From: Klebsiella sp. WP3-W18-ESBL-02
GTDB lineage: Bacteria > Pseudomonadota > Gammaproteobacteria > Enterobacterales > Enterobacteriaceae
Direction: 5' to 3'
NCBI RefSeq assembly: GCF_014168815.1
Contig: NZ_AP021972.1
Span: 186,001-250,000 of the forward strand
Length of the DNA: 64,000 nt
Position numbers and translations under genes: made by a program. Of this stretch, positions 17,243-26,164 are shown piece by piece. How positions within the stretch are numbered: the stretch's first letter is position 1; every line of letters starts with the position of its first letter. The notes under the pieces are model-generated. The model saw nothing but the letters and a program-made list of their open reading frames with translations. It did not search any database and was not told where the DNA came from.

Positions 17243-18280
17243 ATGACCTATACCCCCGGTCTCCTGAGCGTCATTATGCCGCTTTACAACACGGGCGAAC
17301 CGTTCATCGCCTGTATGGATTCGCTGATCGCGCAAACCTGGAAGAACATCGAGATTATCATTGTTAACGATGGGTCGACGGATAACTCAGCGGAGTTGGC
17401 GCAGTCTTACGTCGATCGCTACCCGCATGTTCACCTGCTGCATCAGCGTAACGGGGGCGTCTCGGCGGCGCGCAATACCGGCATGAAGGTGGCGAAAGGC
17501 GAATACATTGCCTACGTTGACGGCGACGATATTGCCTACCCGGAAATGTACGAAACGCTGATGACGATGGCGCTGAAGGATAACCTGGACGTGGCGCAGT
17601 GCAACGCCGACTGGTGTATTGCCGAGACGGGCAAGACCTGGGCTTCAATCCCCGTCGACCGGATTCGTTCTACGGAGGTCATGACCGGGCCGGAATGGCT
17701 ACGTAAAGGGCTCGCCAGCCGCCGCTGGCGCCATGTCGTGTGGATGGGCGTTTACCGCCATCAGACCATCCGTGATGCGGGGCTGAGCTTTATCCCCGGC
17801 CTGCATCACCAGGATATCATCTGGTCGACCGAGTTTATGTTTAACGCCAAACGCGCGCGTTATACGGAAGTGCCGTTGTATAAATACTTCCTGCACGGCG
17901 CGTCCGTCAGCCGCCTGCCGCGCACCGGGCTGAAGAACCTTATCTACCAGCGCCATTACATCAAAATTACCCGTCTGCTCGACAAGATGAACCGCGACTA
18001 CGCCGGGCGTATTCCGATTTATCCTGAGTTTAAGCAGCAGGTGATTTACGAAGCGCTGCGCGTCTGCCACTGCATTCGTAAAGAACCGGACCAAAAGATT
18101 CGCGAGCGGATGATTGCCGAAGCGGAAGTCTCCGGCATGTTTAAACGGATGGTAAGCAATATTTGCAGCGTGAAGCTGGCGTATCAGGTCATGCTGTGGG
18201 CCATTCGCTTCAATAAGTGGCGCGATAAATCGCTGACGCCACGCCGTCTGGCCCATCTGACGTTAGATCTGAAAGACTAA
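17243..18280 (+). CDS. waaH: LPS core GT2 glycosyltransferase, WaaH (YibD) type
   Basis: GT2-family transferase of 345 aa, orthologous to E. coli YibD/WaaH, which transfers glucuronic acid onto heptose III under phosphate limitation. The catalytic domain has SVIMPLYNTGE, IIIVNDGSTDNSAE and the DXD-like VDGDDIAYPEMYETLMTM. The conserved segments CNADWCIAETG and WRHVVWMGVYRH match WaaH closely. In E. coli the gene is PhoB-induced, but no clean Pho box was found in the 97 bp after the tdh terminator. Its acceptor, heptose III, is provided here by WaaQ. The 3' end overlaps convergent yibQ by 4 bp. Confidence 0.88.
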   Translation: MTYTPGLLSVIMPLYNTGEPFIACMDSLIAQTWKNIEIIIVNDGSTDNSAELAQSYVDRYPHVHLLHQRNGGVSAARNTGMKVAKGEYIAYVDGDDIAYPEMYETLMTMALKDNLDVAQCNADWCIAETGKTWASIPVDRIRSTEVMTGPEWLRKGLASRRWRHVVWMGVYRHQTIRDAGLSFIPGLHHQDIIWSTEFMFNAKRARYTEVPLYKYFLHGASVSRLPRTGLKNLIYQRHYIKITRLLDKMNRDYAGRIPIYPEFKQQVIYEALRVCHCIRKEPDQKIRERMIAEAEVSGMFKRMVSNICSVKLAYQVMLWAIRFNKWRDKSLTPRRLAHLTLDLKD

Positions 18281-19209
18281 CCGTTCTGCCACCCCTGCCA
18301 CTGCAGCTGCATATACTGCACCAGCGTGCTGTGGGTGATGCTCTCGCTTAACACGTTGAAGAAGCGGCTGGCGTAGACCGGCTCCAGCGGTTTCTTCGGC
18401 TTGCAGAGCTTCACGCCGCGGAACGGATTGCGCGGTGACGTCGGCTCAACGGAGGACGGCATTCCCCGGTTTGGCGTAGAGGTATCAGTCTGCGGCTCAT
18501 TGAGCAGGCTGCTCGGGCGGACCAGCGTAATATCCGGCGGCAGGCTATAAACCATTTGCTGCAGCACGCGCACGGTGGTGGGATGCGGGTGGCCGATAGC
18601 AATGGCGGAACCGTTGCGGCGCGCCAGATCGATAGCCCGGTTAAACTGGCGGCGAATATCCGCTTCGTTCTGGGTATCGTCGAGGAACACTCTGCGTTTA
18701 ATCACCTTCACGCCGGTGCCGTTGGCGGCGCGCATGGCCTGGCTGTTGCCGATGGTCATGCTGTCGAGGAAGTAAAGGTTGTAGCGGCTGAGCGCCTGCA
18801 TCACTTTCTGCATGCCGAACAGGCTGGAGGTCATGGCGCTGCCCATATGGTTGTTCAGGCCCACGGCGTACGGCACTTTCTCTACCGCTTCACGGATAAT
18901 GCGCTCGATCTCATCGCTGCTCATATCCGGGCGCAGCGTGTCTTTTTCCAGCGGCTGCTTGCTGATGGGGGCCATCGGCAGGTGAATCAGCACCTCGTGC
19001 CCTGCGTTATGGGCCTTGGTGGCCATTTCACGGGCGTGAGGCGCGTTAGGGAGCACCGCAACGGAAATCGTGGACGGCATCGCCAGCACTTGATTTTCCT
19101 GCTGTGGGCGATAACCGAAGTCATCGATAACAATGGCGAGCTTACCGGCATAGCCTGGTGCGGTTAATGCCAGCGCACCAAGTAGTACAACCTGACGAAA
19201 TTGAAGCAA
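18277..19209 (-). CDS. yibQ: Divergent polysaccharide deacetylase family protein YibQ
   Basis: 310-aa predicted periplasmic protein of the divergent polysaccharide deacetylase family. It has a signal peptide (residues 1-21, ending PGYAG) and then the metal-site motif IDDFGY near residue 28. Family features NNHMGSAMT and AIGHPHP are present. The C-terminal third after about residue 240 is low-complexity and poorly conserved. Substrate and activity are not known. It follows envC by 3 bp, suggesting a gpmI-envC-yibQ operon linked to cell-wall maintenance. Confidence 0.87.
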   Translation of the reverse strand: MLQFRQVVLLGALALTAPGYAGKLAIVIDDFGYRPQQENQVLAMPSTISVAVLPNAPHAREMATKAHNAGHEVLIHLPMAPISKQPLEKDTLRPDMSSDEIERIIREAVEKVPYAVGLNNHMGSAMTSSLFGMQKVMQALSRYNLYFLDSMTIGNSQAMRAANGTGVKVIKRRVFLDDTQNEADIRRQFNRAIDLARRNGSAIAIGHPHPTTVRVLQQMVYSLPPDITLVRPSSLLNEPQTDTSTPNRGMPSSVEPTSPRNPFRGVKLCKPKKPLEPVYASRFFNVLSESITHSTLVQYMQLQWQGWQNG

Positions 19210-19212
19210 AAC

Positions 19213-20484
19213 TTATCTTCCCAACCACGGCAGTGGATTGACCGCCTGACCCTGGCGGCGAATTTCGAAATAGAGCGATGGTCGGCCCTGACCGCCGCTG
19301 TTGCCCACCAGGGCGATGGGCTGCCCGGCGCGGACCTGAGTGCCGACGCTGACCAGCGCGCTCTGGTTATAACCGTAAAGGCTCATATCACCTTTACCGT
19401 GCTCGACGACCACCACGAGACCATAGCCCTGTAGCCAGTCGGCCAGGATGACGCGCCCATCGGCAATGGCTTTGACTTCGGTCCCTTCCGATGCGCTGAT
19501 GACCATCCCCTTCCAACGTAGCTCACCTTGCAGCTGTTCGCCATAGCGATGCAGCGTCGTCCCGCGAACCGGCCAGTACGCCTGGCCGCGCGGTGCGCCC
19601 AGGCCGCCGGTGCGCGCCATCAGCGAGCGTTCGCTTTCGGAAGGTTTATAGGTGGTGCCTTTACGGGTGGCCTCCTGCTGGCGGTTGCGCACCGCGTCAG
19701 CCTCTTTGGCTTCGCGTTCGGCGCGGGCTTTCGCAGCGGCTTCGGCACGGGCAATGCTGTTGCGCAGGCGGGATTCGTTGGCCCGCAGCTCGCTGAGCTG
19801 CTGCTGGCCCTGCTGAATCGAAGATTCCAGCCCGGAGATTGTTTTCTGACGTTCATTGCGCGCCGCTTCGAGCTTAGCCTGCTGCGCCTTTTGCTCATAA
19901 AGCAGCGTTTGCTGTTGGCTCTGCTTCTCTTCCAGCTCGGATTTTTGCGCTGCGACGTCTTCGCGCGTTTGTTTGAGTTCGGCGATAGTTTCCTGGCGCG
20001 CCTGGTTCAGGTAGCCAAAATAGGCCTGAAGGCGCTGGCCGCGCTGGCTCTCTTCGCCGCTGAGAATGAGCTGAATACCGGTATGTTCGCCCTGACGAAA
20101 CGCGGCATCGAGCTGGGCTGCGAGGTTACGCTCCTGCATGGCGCGCTGTTTTTCCAGCTTCGCAATATTGGCGTTCATCTCGGCGATTTGCGCGTTAAGC
20201 TGCGCCAGCGAGTTCTGCGTTTCGCGCAGCTGGCGCGCGGCGGCGGCAATGGCCTGTTCCTGCGCTTTGAGCTGGGCGAGAAGGGTAGCGCGCTGCTGCT
20301 GCTGCTGACGTACCGCGCGCTCTTTGGCGGCGATATCGGCCTGAATAGATTGCAGCTGCGAGCGGTCGTCCGCATGGGCGGATGCCGCGCACAGCAATAC
20401 GCCAGCGCTGAGTGCGCTGGCGTACAACGTGGACCGAAGCGTTGCCCCGGCCCATTTAATGGAATAAATCGCCTTTCCCCTCAT
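19213..20484 (-). CDS. envC: Murein hydrolase activator EnvC
   Basis: Periplasmic septal factor that activates the amidases AmiA and AmiB during daughter-cell separation and is itself controlled by FtsEX. 423 aa. It has a long N-terminal signal (residues 1-38, ending SAHA), an extended coiled coil of Gln/Ala/Leu-rich heptads (about 40-270), and a C-terminal LytM (M23) domain (about 305-420) that is catalytically degenerate in the family. Position between gpmI and yibQ matches E. coli. Confidence 0.95.
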   Translation of the reverse strand: MRGKAIYSIKWAGATLRSTLYASALSAGVLLCAASAHADDRSQLQSIQADIAAKERAVRQQQQQRATLLAQLKAQEQAIAAAARQLRETQNSLAQLNAQIAEMNANIAKLEKQRAMQERNLAAQLDAAFRQGEHTGIQLILSGEESQRGQRLQAYFGYLNQARQETIAELKQTREDVAAQKSELEEKQSQQQTLLYEQKAQQAKLEAARNERQKTISGLESSIQQGQQQLSELRANESRLRNSIARAEAAAKARAEREAKEADAVRNRQQEATRKGTTYKPSESERSLMARTGGLGAPRGQAYWPVRGTTLHRYGEQLQGELRWKGMVISASEGTEVKAIADGRVILADWLQGYGLVVVVEHGKGDMSLYGYNQSALVSVGTQVRAGQPIALVGNSGGQGRPSLYFEIRRQGQAVNPLPWLGR

Positions 20485-20493
20485 GGGGAAGGA

Positions 20494-22041
20494 TTATTCC
20501 ACGATGAACAGCGGCTTACCAGTCATCTGTTGCGGGATTTCCATGCCCATCAGCGACAGCATGGTCGGCGCGAGGTCGGAAAGCTTGCCGCCTTCCACCG
20601 CTTTGACGGTTTTGTCGCCAACGTAGATCAGCGGAACCGGCAGGCTGGTGTGTGCGGTGTGTGCCTGGCCGGTAGCCGGATCGCGCATCTGCTCGGCGTT
20701 GCCGTGGTCAGCGGTGACCAGCATCTGGCCGCCCACTTTTTCAACCGCACGGGTCACTTCATCCAGGCAGTGGTCCAGGGCTTCAACGGCTTTCACCGCG
20801 GCTTCCATCACGCCAGTATGGCCAACCATATCGCCGTTCGGGTAGTTACAGATGATGGTGTCGTACTTACCGCTTTCGATGGCGGCAACCAGTTTTTCGG
20901 TCAGCTCGGCGGAGCTCATTTCCGGTTGCAGGTCGTAGGTCGCCACTTTCGGGGAGTTGATCAGAATGCGATCTTCACCTTTGAACGGCTCTTCTACGCC
21001 GCCGTTAAAGAAGAAGGTCACGTGTGCATATTTTTCAGTTTCGGAGATGCGCAGCTGCGTTTTGTCATGCTTCGCCATCCACTCACCGAAAGTATTTTCC
21101 AGGGAGGCTGGTGGATAAGCGCACGGTGCTTTGATGTCTGCTGCGTATTCGGTCAGCATGATGAAGTCACCCAGTTTGACTTCTTTGTGGCGTTTGAAGC
21201 CGTCGAAGTCAGCGTTCACGAATGCACGGGTGATTTCACGCGCACGGTCAGCACGGAAGTTCATGAAGATCAGCGCATCGCCGTCTTCCATTGCGGCATC
21301 GGCCTGGCCGGCTGCACGGATAACGGTGGCTTTGACGAATTCATCGTTTTCATCGCGAGCGTAGGCTGCTTCCAATGCGGCAACCGCGGTGTCAGCCTGG
21401 AACTCGCCTTTGGCTTCAACCAGCAGGTTGTAAGCTTGTTCAACGCGATCCCAACGGTTGTCACGGTCCATCGCATAGTAACGACCAATGATGGAGGCGA
21501 CGCGGCCTTTGCCCAGCGCGGCAAATTTCTCTTCAAACTTCTGCAGGGAGCCGTTGGCGCTGCGCGGTGGGGTGTCGCGACCGTCGAGGAACGCGTGCAG
21601 GTAGATTTTTTCTGCACCGCGTTCAGCGGCCAGCTCTACCATTGCCATGATGTGATCTTCGTGGCTGTGAACGCCACCGGCGGACAGCAGGCCCATGATG
21701 TGTACCGCTTTACCGGCGGCAACCGCTTTGTCTACCGCGCCGGACAGCACCGGGTTAGCGAAGAACTGGCGATCTTTGATTTCCACGTCAAGACGGGTCA
21801 GGTCCTGATACACGATACGACCTGCGCCCAGGTTAACGTGACCCACTTCGGAGTTACCCATCTGACCGTCCGGCAGGCCCACTTCGAGGCCAGATGCGTG
21901 AATCAGGGTGTGCGGACGTTTTGCCCACAGCGCATCCATTACCGGGGTTTTTGCACTGAAAATAGCGTTATCCTGCTGCTCTTCGCGGTAGCCGTAGCCA
22001 TCCAGGATCACCAGTACCATAGGTTTTTTAGAAACCGACAT
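20494..22041 (-). CDS. gpmI: 2,3-bisphosphoglycerate-independent phosphoglycerate mutase
   Basis: Manganese-dependent glycolytic enzyme interconverting 3- and 2-phosphoglycerate. 515 aa. The alkaline-phosphatase-superfamily metal site is LVILDGYGYRE at the N-terminus, and the phosphorylated Ser is in MGNSEVGH (about residue 64). The second metal cluster includes TADHGNAEQM. First gene of the leftward gpmI-envC-yibQ operon, 9 bp before envC. It is divergent from yibN. Confidence 0.97.
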   Translation of the reverse strand: MSVSKKPMVLVILDGYGYREEQQDNAIFSAKTPVMDALWAKRPHTLIHASGLEVGLPDGQMGNSEVGHVNLGAGRIVYQDLTRLDVEIKDRQFFANPVLSGAVDKAVAAGKAVHIMGLLSAGGVHSHEDHIMAMVELAAERGAEKIYLHAFLDGRDTPPRSANGSLQKFEEKFAALGKGRVASIIGRYYAMDRDNRWDRVEQAYNLLVEAKGEFQADTAVAALEAAYARDENDEFVKATVIRAAGQADAAMEDGDALIFMNFRADRAREITRAFVNADFDGFKRHKEVKLGDFIMLTEYAADIKAPCAYPPASLENTFGEWMAKHDKTQLRISETEKYAHVTFFFNGGVEEPFKGEDRILINSPKVATYDLQPEMSSAELTEKLVAAIESGKYDTIICNYPNGDMVGHTGVMEAAVKAVEALDHCLDEVTRAVEKVGGQMLVTADHGNAEQMRDPATGQAHTAHTSLPVPLIYVGDKTVKAVEGGKLSDLAPTMLSLMGMEIPQQMTGKPLFIVE

Positions 22042-22289
22042 TGCGACAACCTCATGCTCTAAAGACAGAAAATTTGCGTAATTTTACTACAGCTGAATCG
22101 ATAAAATAACAATGAGAGATCAAAGAAAGCGGGGAGATGCACGAGGAAATACGCACATTTTCGCCCTTTTTTCCGTGGCACTCCGCAGAAAACGCATTAC
22201 ATCGCGCGCGCTGGCTGTATTTGCGCCACGCCGCAGGTATACTCCTTCCCTGGTTTTTAAACATTACACGTCGGGAGCTGTTACCCCCC

Positions 22290-22721
22290 ATGCAAGAGAT
22301 TATGCAATTTGTTGGTCGTCACCCTGTCCTGAGCATCGCGTGGATCGCGCTGCTGGCGGCCGTGCTGTTCACCACCTTTAAAGGGCTGATGTCGAAAGTT
22401 AAGGTCATCAACCGTGGCGAAGCGACGCGCCTGATTAACAAAGAAGACGCCGTGGTCGTTGACCTGCGCCAGCGCGACGATTTCCGTAAAGGCCACATTG
22501 CCGGTTCTGTGAATCTGCTGGCGAGCGAAATCAAAGCCAACAACGTCGGCGAGCTGGAAAAGCACAAAGACAAACCGATTATCGTTGCCGATGGCTCCGG
22601 TATGCAGGCGAGCGAGTCTGCCAACGCGCTGCTGAAAGCGGGTTTTGAAAAAGTTTTCGTACTGAAAGAAGGTATTGCTGGCTGGAGCGGTGAAAACCTG
22701 CCGCTGGTTCGCGGCAAATAA
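22290..22721 (+). CDS. yibN: Membrane-anchored rhodanese-like protein YibN, lacking the catalytic Cys
   Basis: 143-aa protein with an N-terminal transmembrane helix (about residues 12-32) and a cytoplasmic rhodanese fold (VVVDLRQRDDFRKGHIAGSVN, then the LKEGIAGWSGENLPL ending). The active-site loop that carries Cys in rhodaneses reads VADGSGMQASES, so no catalytic cysteine is present and sulfur transfer is unlikely. The start at 22290 (MQEIMQF) follows the E. coli start; the open frame extends further upstream. Heads the yibN-grxC-secB-gpsA-cysE run. Confidence 0.9.
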   Translation: MQEIMQFVGRHPVLSIAWIALLAAVLFTTFKGLMSKVKVINRGEATRLINKEDAVVVDLRQRDDFRKGHIAGSVNLLASEIKANNVGELEKHKDKPIIVADGSGMQASESANALLKAGFEKVFVLKEGIAGWSGENLPLVRGK

Positions 22722-22751
22722 GATTTCTCGGGTAAAGTCAGGAGAGCTGTC

Positions 22752-23003
22752 ATGGCGAAGATTGAGATTTACACCAAAGCGACGTGCCCTTATTGCCACC
22801 GTGCAAAAGCGCTGCTGTCTGAAAAAGGCGTCACCTTCCAGGAACTGCCTATCGACGGCAACGCGGAAAAGCGTGAAGAGATGATTCAGCGCAGCGGCCG
22901 CACCACGGTGCCGCAGATTTTTATTGATGCACAGCACATTGGCGGCTGCGACGACTTGTATGCGCTTGATGCGCGTGGTGGACTTGATCCCCTGCTGCGC
23001 TAA
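22752..23003 (+). CDS. grxC: Glutaredoxin 3
   Basis: 83-aa glutathione-dependent disulfide oxidoreductase. It has the dithiol active site CPYC at residues 12-15, the cis-proline motif TVPQIF and the glutathione-binding GGCDDLYALD. It starts 30 bp after yibN. Confidence 0.96.
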   Translation: MAKIEIYTKATCPYCHRAKALLSEKGVTFQELPIDGNAEKREEMIQRSGRTTVPQIFIDAQHIGGCDDLYALDARGGLDPLLR

Positions 23004-23017
23004 TGCTTTGCGAAGCG

Positions 23018-23060
23018 TTCACGCCTGACTTCGGCGGGCGTGAAGCGTACCGCTTTTTTT
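23018..23060 (+). terminator. Hairpin with T run between grxC and secB
   Basis: TTCACGCC (23018-23025) pairs with GGCGTGAA (23037-23044), and a seven-T run ends at 23060. The T run is about 10 bases from the stem, so it may be a weak or attenuating terminator. secB follows 28 bp later and probably also receives read-through. Confidence 0.4.
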
Positions 23061-23087
23061 AAGGACAACACGAAAGGGTTTTTACAC

Positions 23088-23555
23088 ATGTCAGAACAAA
23101 ACAACGCAGAAATGGCTTTCCAGATTCAGCGCATCTACACCAAAGACGTTTCCTTCGAAGCGCCGAATGCACCGCATGTTTTCCAGAAAGATTGGCAGCC
23201 AGAGGTTAAACTTGATCTTGATACCGCTTCCAACCAGCTGGCTGAAGGCGTGTATGAAGTGGTGCTGCGTGTCACCGTAACGGCGACGCTGGGCGAAGAA
23301 ACTGCGTTCCTGTGCGAAACTCAGCAGGCGGGTATCTTCTCTATCGAAGGTATCGAAGGAACCCAGATGGCTCATTGCCTGGGTGCCTACTGCCCGAACA
23401 TCCTGTTCCCGTATGCGCGTGAATGCATCACCAGCCTGGTTTCCCGTGGGACCTTCCCACAGCTGAACCTTGCGCCGGTTAACTTTGATGCGCTGTTCAT
23501 GAACTATCTGCAACAGCAGTCTGGCGAAGGTGCAGAACAACATCAGGATGCCTGA
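23088..23555 (+). CDS. secB: Protein-export chaperone SecB
   Basis: Tetrameric cytosolic chaperone that keeps preproteins unfolded and hands them to SecA. 155 aa from the ATG of MSEQNNAEMAFQIQRIYTKD; an upstream in-frame ATG at 23040 would add 16 residues without family support. The conserved central region FEAPNAPHVFQKDW and the acidic SecA-binding surface (PEVKLDLDT) are present. The TGA overlaps the ATG of gpsA. Confidence 0.97.
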   Translation: MSEQNNAEMAFQIQRIYTKDVSFEAPNAPHVFQKDWQPEVKLDLDTASNQLAEGVYEVVLRVTVTATLGEETAFLCETQQAGIFSIEGIEGTQMAHCLGAYCPNILFPYARECITSLVSRGTFPQLNLAPVNFDALFMNYLQQQSGEGAEQHQDA

Positions 23556-24574
23556 TGAACGCACTTAATGCTTCAATGACTGTGATCGGTGCCGGCTCGT
23601 ACGGCACCGCTCTTGCCATCACCGTGGCAAGAAACGGCCACCCGGTTGTACTGTGGGGCCACGATCCCAAGCATGTCGCAACCTTGCAGCACGATCGCTG
23701 CAACGCGGCATTCCTTCCCGACGTTCCGTTCCCCGATACGCTGCACCTGGAAAGCGACCTTGCGACCGCGCTGGCTGCCAGCCGCGATATTCTGGTGGTG
23801 GTGCCAAGCCACGTGTTCGGCGACGTACTTCGTCAGATGAAACCGTTGCTTCGTCCTGATGCGCGCCTGGTCTGGGCGACAAAAGGGCTGGAAGCAGAAA
23901 CCGGTCGTCTGCTGCAGGATGTGGCGCGCGAAGCGCTGGGTGATGAAATCCCGCTGGCGGTGATCTCTGGCCCGACGTTCGCTAAAGAACTGGCGGCAGG
24001 TCTGCCAACGGCGATTTCACTGGCGGCCACCGACCCGACCTTTGCCGACGATTTACAGCAGCTGCTGCACTGTGGCAAAAGTTTCCGCGTTTACAGTAAT
24101 CCTGACTTCATCGGCGTCCAGCTGGGCGGTGCGGTGAAAAACGTGATTGCGATTGGCGCGGGTATCTCCGACGGCATCGGCTTTGGCGCGAACGCGCGTA
24201 CGGCGCTGATTACCCGTGGGTTGACCGAAATGTCACGCCTGGGCGTGGCGCTGGGCGCTGACCCGGTGACCTTTATGGGCATGGCGGGGCTGGGAGACTT
24301 AGTGCTGACCTGTACCGACAACCAGTCGCGTAACCGTCGTTTCGGTATGGCGCTGGGGAAAGGGGCGCAGGTGCAGGAAGCGCAGGACGCTATTGGCCAG
24401 GTGGTTGAGGGTTACCGTAATACCAAAGAAGTCCGCGAGTTGGCGCACCGTGTAGGTGTCGAAATGCCAATAACCGAGGAAATTTATCAGGTATTATATT
24501 GCGGAAAAAGTGCGCGCGAGGCAGCATTGACCTTGTTAGGTCGTGCACGCAAGGATGAGCATAGCGGCAACTAA
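23555..24574 (+). CDS. gpsA: Glycerol-3-phosphate dehydrogenase (NAD(P)+)
   Basis: Reduces dihydroxyacetone phosphate to sn-glycerol 3-phosphate for phospholipid synthesis. 339 aa, the E. coli length. The Rossmann loop VIGAGSYGTALA is at residues 11-22, and LGGAVKNVIAIGAGISDG carries the catalytic lysine. It overlaps secB by one base, so the pair is probably translationally coupled. Confidence 0.97.
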   Translation: MNALNASMTVIGAGSYGTALAITVARNGHPVVLWGHDPKHVATLQHDRCNAAFLPDVPFPDTLHLESDLATALAASRDILVVVPSHVFGDVLRQMKPLLRPDARLVWATKGLEAETGRLLQDVAREALGDEIPLAVISGPTFAKELAAGLPTAISLAATDPTFADDLQQLLHCGKSFRVYSNPDFIGVQLGGAVKNVIAIGAGISDGIGFGANARTALITRGLTEMSRLGVALGADPVTFMGMAGLGDLVLTCTDNQSRNRRFGMALGKGAQVQEAQDAIGQVVEGYRNTKEVRELAHRVGVEMPITEEIYQVLYCGKSAREAALTLLGRARKDEHSGN

Positions 24575-24651
24575 TCGCAGGAAACCTTTGTCATCCCGAC
24601 GATCCGGCTAGCAGAGACTGGCCGATCGTTCCAATACGTCTGGAGTATGCA

Positions 24652-25473
24652 ATGTCGTGTGAAGAACTGGAAATTGTCTGGAACAACATTAAAGCGGAAG
24701 CCAGGGCTCTGGCCGACTGTGAGCCAATGCTCGCCAGTTTCTATCACGCCACGCTACTCAAACATGAAAATCTTGGCAGCGCATTAAGCTATATGCTGGC
24801 GAATAAGCTGGCTTCACCCATTATGCCTGCTATCGCTATTCGTGAAGTGGTGGAAGAAGCCTACGCCGCCGATCCGGAAATGATCGCCTCCGCCGCCTGT
24901 GATATTCAGGCCGTTCGCACCCGTGACCCGGCGGTCGACAAATATTCAACCCCGTTGCTGTATCTGAAAGGTTTCCACGCGCTGCAGGCTTACCGCATCG
25001 GCCATTGGCTGTGGGGGCAAGGGCGTCGCGCGCTGGCGATTTTCCTGCAAAACCAGGTGTCGGTATCGTTCCAGGTGGACATCCACCCGGCGGCGAAGAT
25101 TGGCCGCGGCATCATGCTTGACCACGCGACCGGCATCGTGGTGGGCGAAACGGCGGTCATTGAAAACGATGTCTCCATCCTGCAATCCGTCACCCTGGGG
25201 GGGACCGGGAAAACCAGCGGCGACCGTCACCCGAAAATTCGCGAAGGCGTCATGATTGGCGCGGGTGCTAAAATTCTCGGCAACATCGAAGTGGGGCGCG
25301 GCGCGAAGATTGGCGCGGGCTCCGTGGTTTTACAACCCGTTCCGCCGCATACCACGGCTGCAGGTGTTCCGGCGCGCATCGTCGGCAAGCCGGAGTCAGA
25401 TAAACCGGCGATGGATATGGACCAGCACTTTAACGGTATCAATCACGGGTTTGAGTACGGCGACGGGATTTAA
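24652..25473 (+). CDS. cysE: Serine O-acetyltransferase
   Basis: Transfers acetyl from acetyl-CoA to serine, the committed step of cysteine synthesis; normally feedback-inhibited by cysteine and forms the cysteine synthase complex with CysK. 273 aa. An alpha-helical N-terminal domain (1-140) is followed by a left-handed beta-helix of hexapeptide repeats (FQVDIHPAAKIGRGIMLDHA, VVGETAVIEND). The C-terminal tail ends in Ile (DGI), the residue used by this family to bind the CysK active site. 77 bp after gpsA. Confidence 0.97.
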   Translation: MSCEELEIVWNNIKAEARALADCEPMLASFYHATLLKHENLGSALSYMLANKLASPIMPAIAIREVVEEAYAADPEMIASAACDIQAVRTRDPAVDKYSTPLLYLKGFHALQAYRIGHWLWGQGRRALAIFLQNQVSVSFQVDIHPAAKIGRGIMLDHATGIVVGETAVIENDVSILQSVTLGGTGKTSGDRHPKIREGVMIGAGAKILGNIEVGRGAKIGAGSVVLQPVPPHTTAAGVPARIVGKPESDKPAMDMDQHFNGINHGFEYGDGI

Positions 25474-25493
25474 CGGCATTCACGTTGCCAGAC

Positions 25494-25526
25494 GTAGGCC
25501 GGATAAGGCGGAGCCGCCATCCGGCA
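25494..25526. repeat. REP (repetitive extragenic palindromic) element
   Basis: GCCGGAT (25498-25504) pairs with ATCCGGC (25519-25525) around AAGGCG/CGCC, the standard enterobacterial REP hairpin. It lies between the convergent 3' ends of cysE and trmL, where it can stabilise or end transcripts. Confidence 0.88.
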
Positions 25527-25531
25527 ATCTA

Positions 25532-26005
25532 TCAGCTCCGTAATACCGCGCCCGGATACCCCAACTGGCGCCATGCTTCATACACCACCACCGACACCGC
25601 GTTCGACAGGTTCATGCTGCGGCTGTCCGGCATCATAGGAATACGAATTTTTTGCTCGGGCGGCAGCGCGTCCAGAATGGTCGCGGGCAGCCCGCGCGTT
25701 TCTGGGCCAAACATCAGAAAATCACCGTCCTGATAGCTCACCGCGCTGTGCGCAGGCGTGCCTTTGGTCGTGAGGGCAAACAGCCGCTGCGGTTTGGCGC
25801 TTTCGAGAAACGCCGCATAGTCGGCATGGCGCTGAACGGCGGTAAACTCATGGTAATCCAGCCCGGCGCGACGCAGGCGCTTATCGTCCCAGGCAAAGCC
25901 CATTGGTTCGATGATATGGAGATTGAAACCGGTATTGGCGCACAGGCGGATGATATTGCCGGTATTGGGTGGGATTTCTGGTTCGAATAAAACGATGTTA
26001 AGCAT
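25532..26005 (-). CDS. trmL: tRNA (cytidine(34)-2'-O)-methyltransferase
   Basis: SPOUT-class methyltransferase that 2'-O-methylates the wobble base of two leucine tRNAs. 157 aa, the E. coli length, when started at MLNIVLFEPEIPP. Knot motifs are PPNTGNIIRLCANTG, LMFGPETRGLP-type (FLMFGPETRGLPA) and MNLSNAVSVVVYEAWRQ. The open frame extends 18 codons upstream without family support. Confidence 0.97.
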   Translation of the reverse strand: MLNIVLFEPEIPPNTGNIIRLCANTGFNLHIIEPMGFAWDDKRLRRAGLDYHEFTAVQRHADYAAFLESAKPQRLFALTTKGTPAHSAVSYQDGDFLMFGPETRGLPATILDALPPEQKIRIPMMPDSRSMNLSNAVSVVVYEAWRQLGYPGAVLRS

Positions 26006-26061
26006 GCTGCCCCCTTGGATTGCGGGGGGCAGGATAGCAGAAAACGCAGTCACCCTCATCC

Positions 26062-26144
26062 TGTAGGACTGATAAGCGTAGCGCCATCAGGCAATATTGA
26101 GCACGTTGCCGGATGGCGGCGTAAACGCCTTATCCGGCCTACAT
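26062..26144. repeat. BIME: two REP units between lldD and trmL
   Basis: A first, degenerate REP (26062-26093, TGTAGGACTGATAAGCG...GCGCCATCAGGCA) and a second, well-formed REP in opposite orientation (26106-26144, TTGCCGGATGGCGGCG...CGCCTTATCCGGCCTACA) form a bacterial interspersed mosaic element. It separates the lld operon from trmL. Confidence 0.85.
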
Positions 26145-26164
26145 TGCTGAACAGCCAGAGCGTG

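Noticed and set aside
19528..22062. An 844-codon open frame on the plus strand
   Set aside because: It lies antisense to envC and gpmI, both clear family members, and its residue mix reflects the reverse complement of their codon bias.
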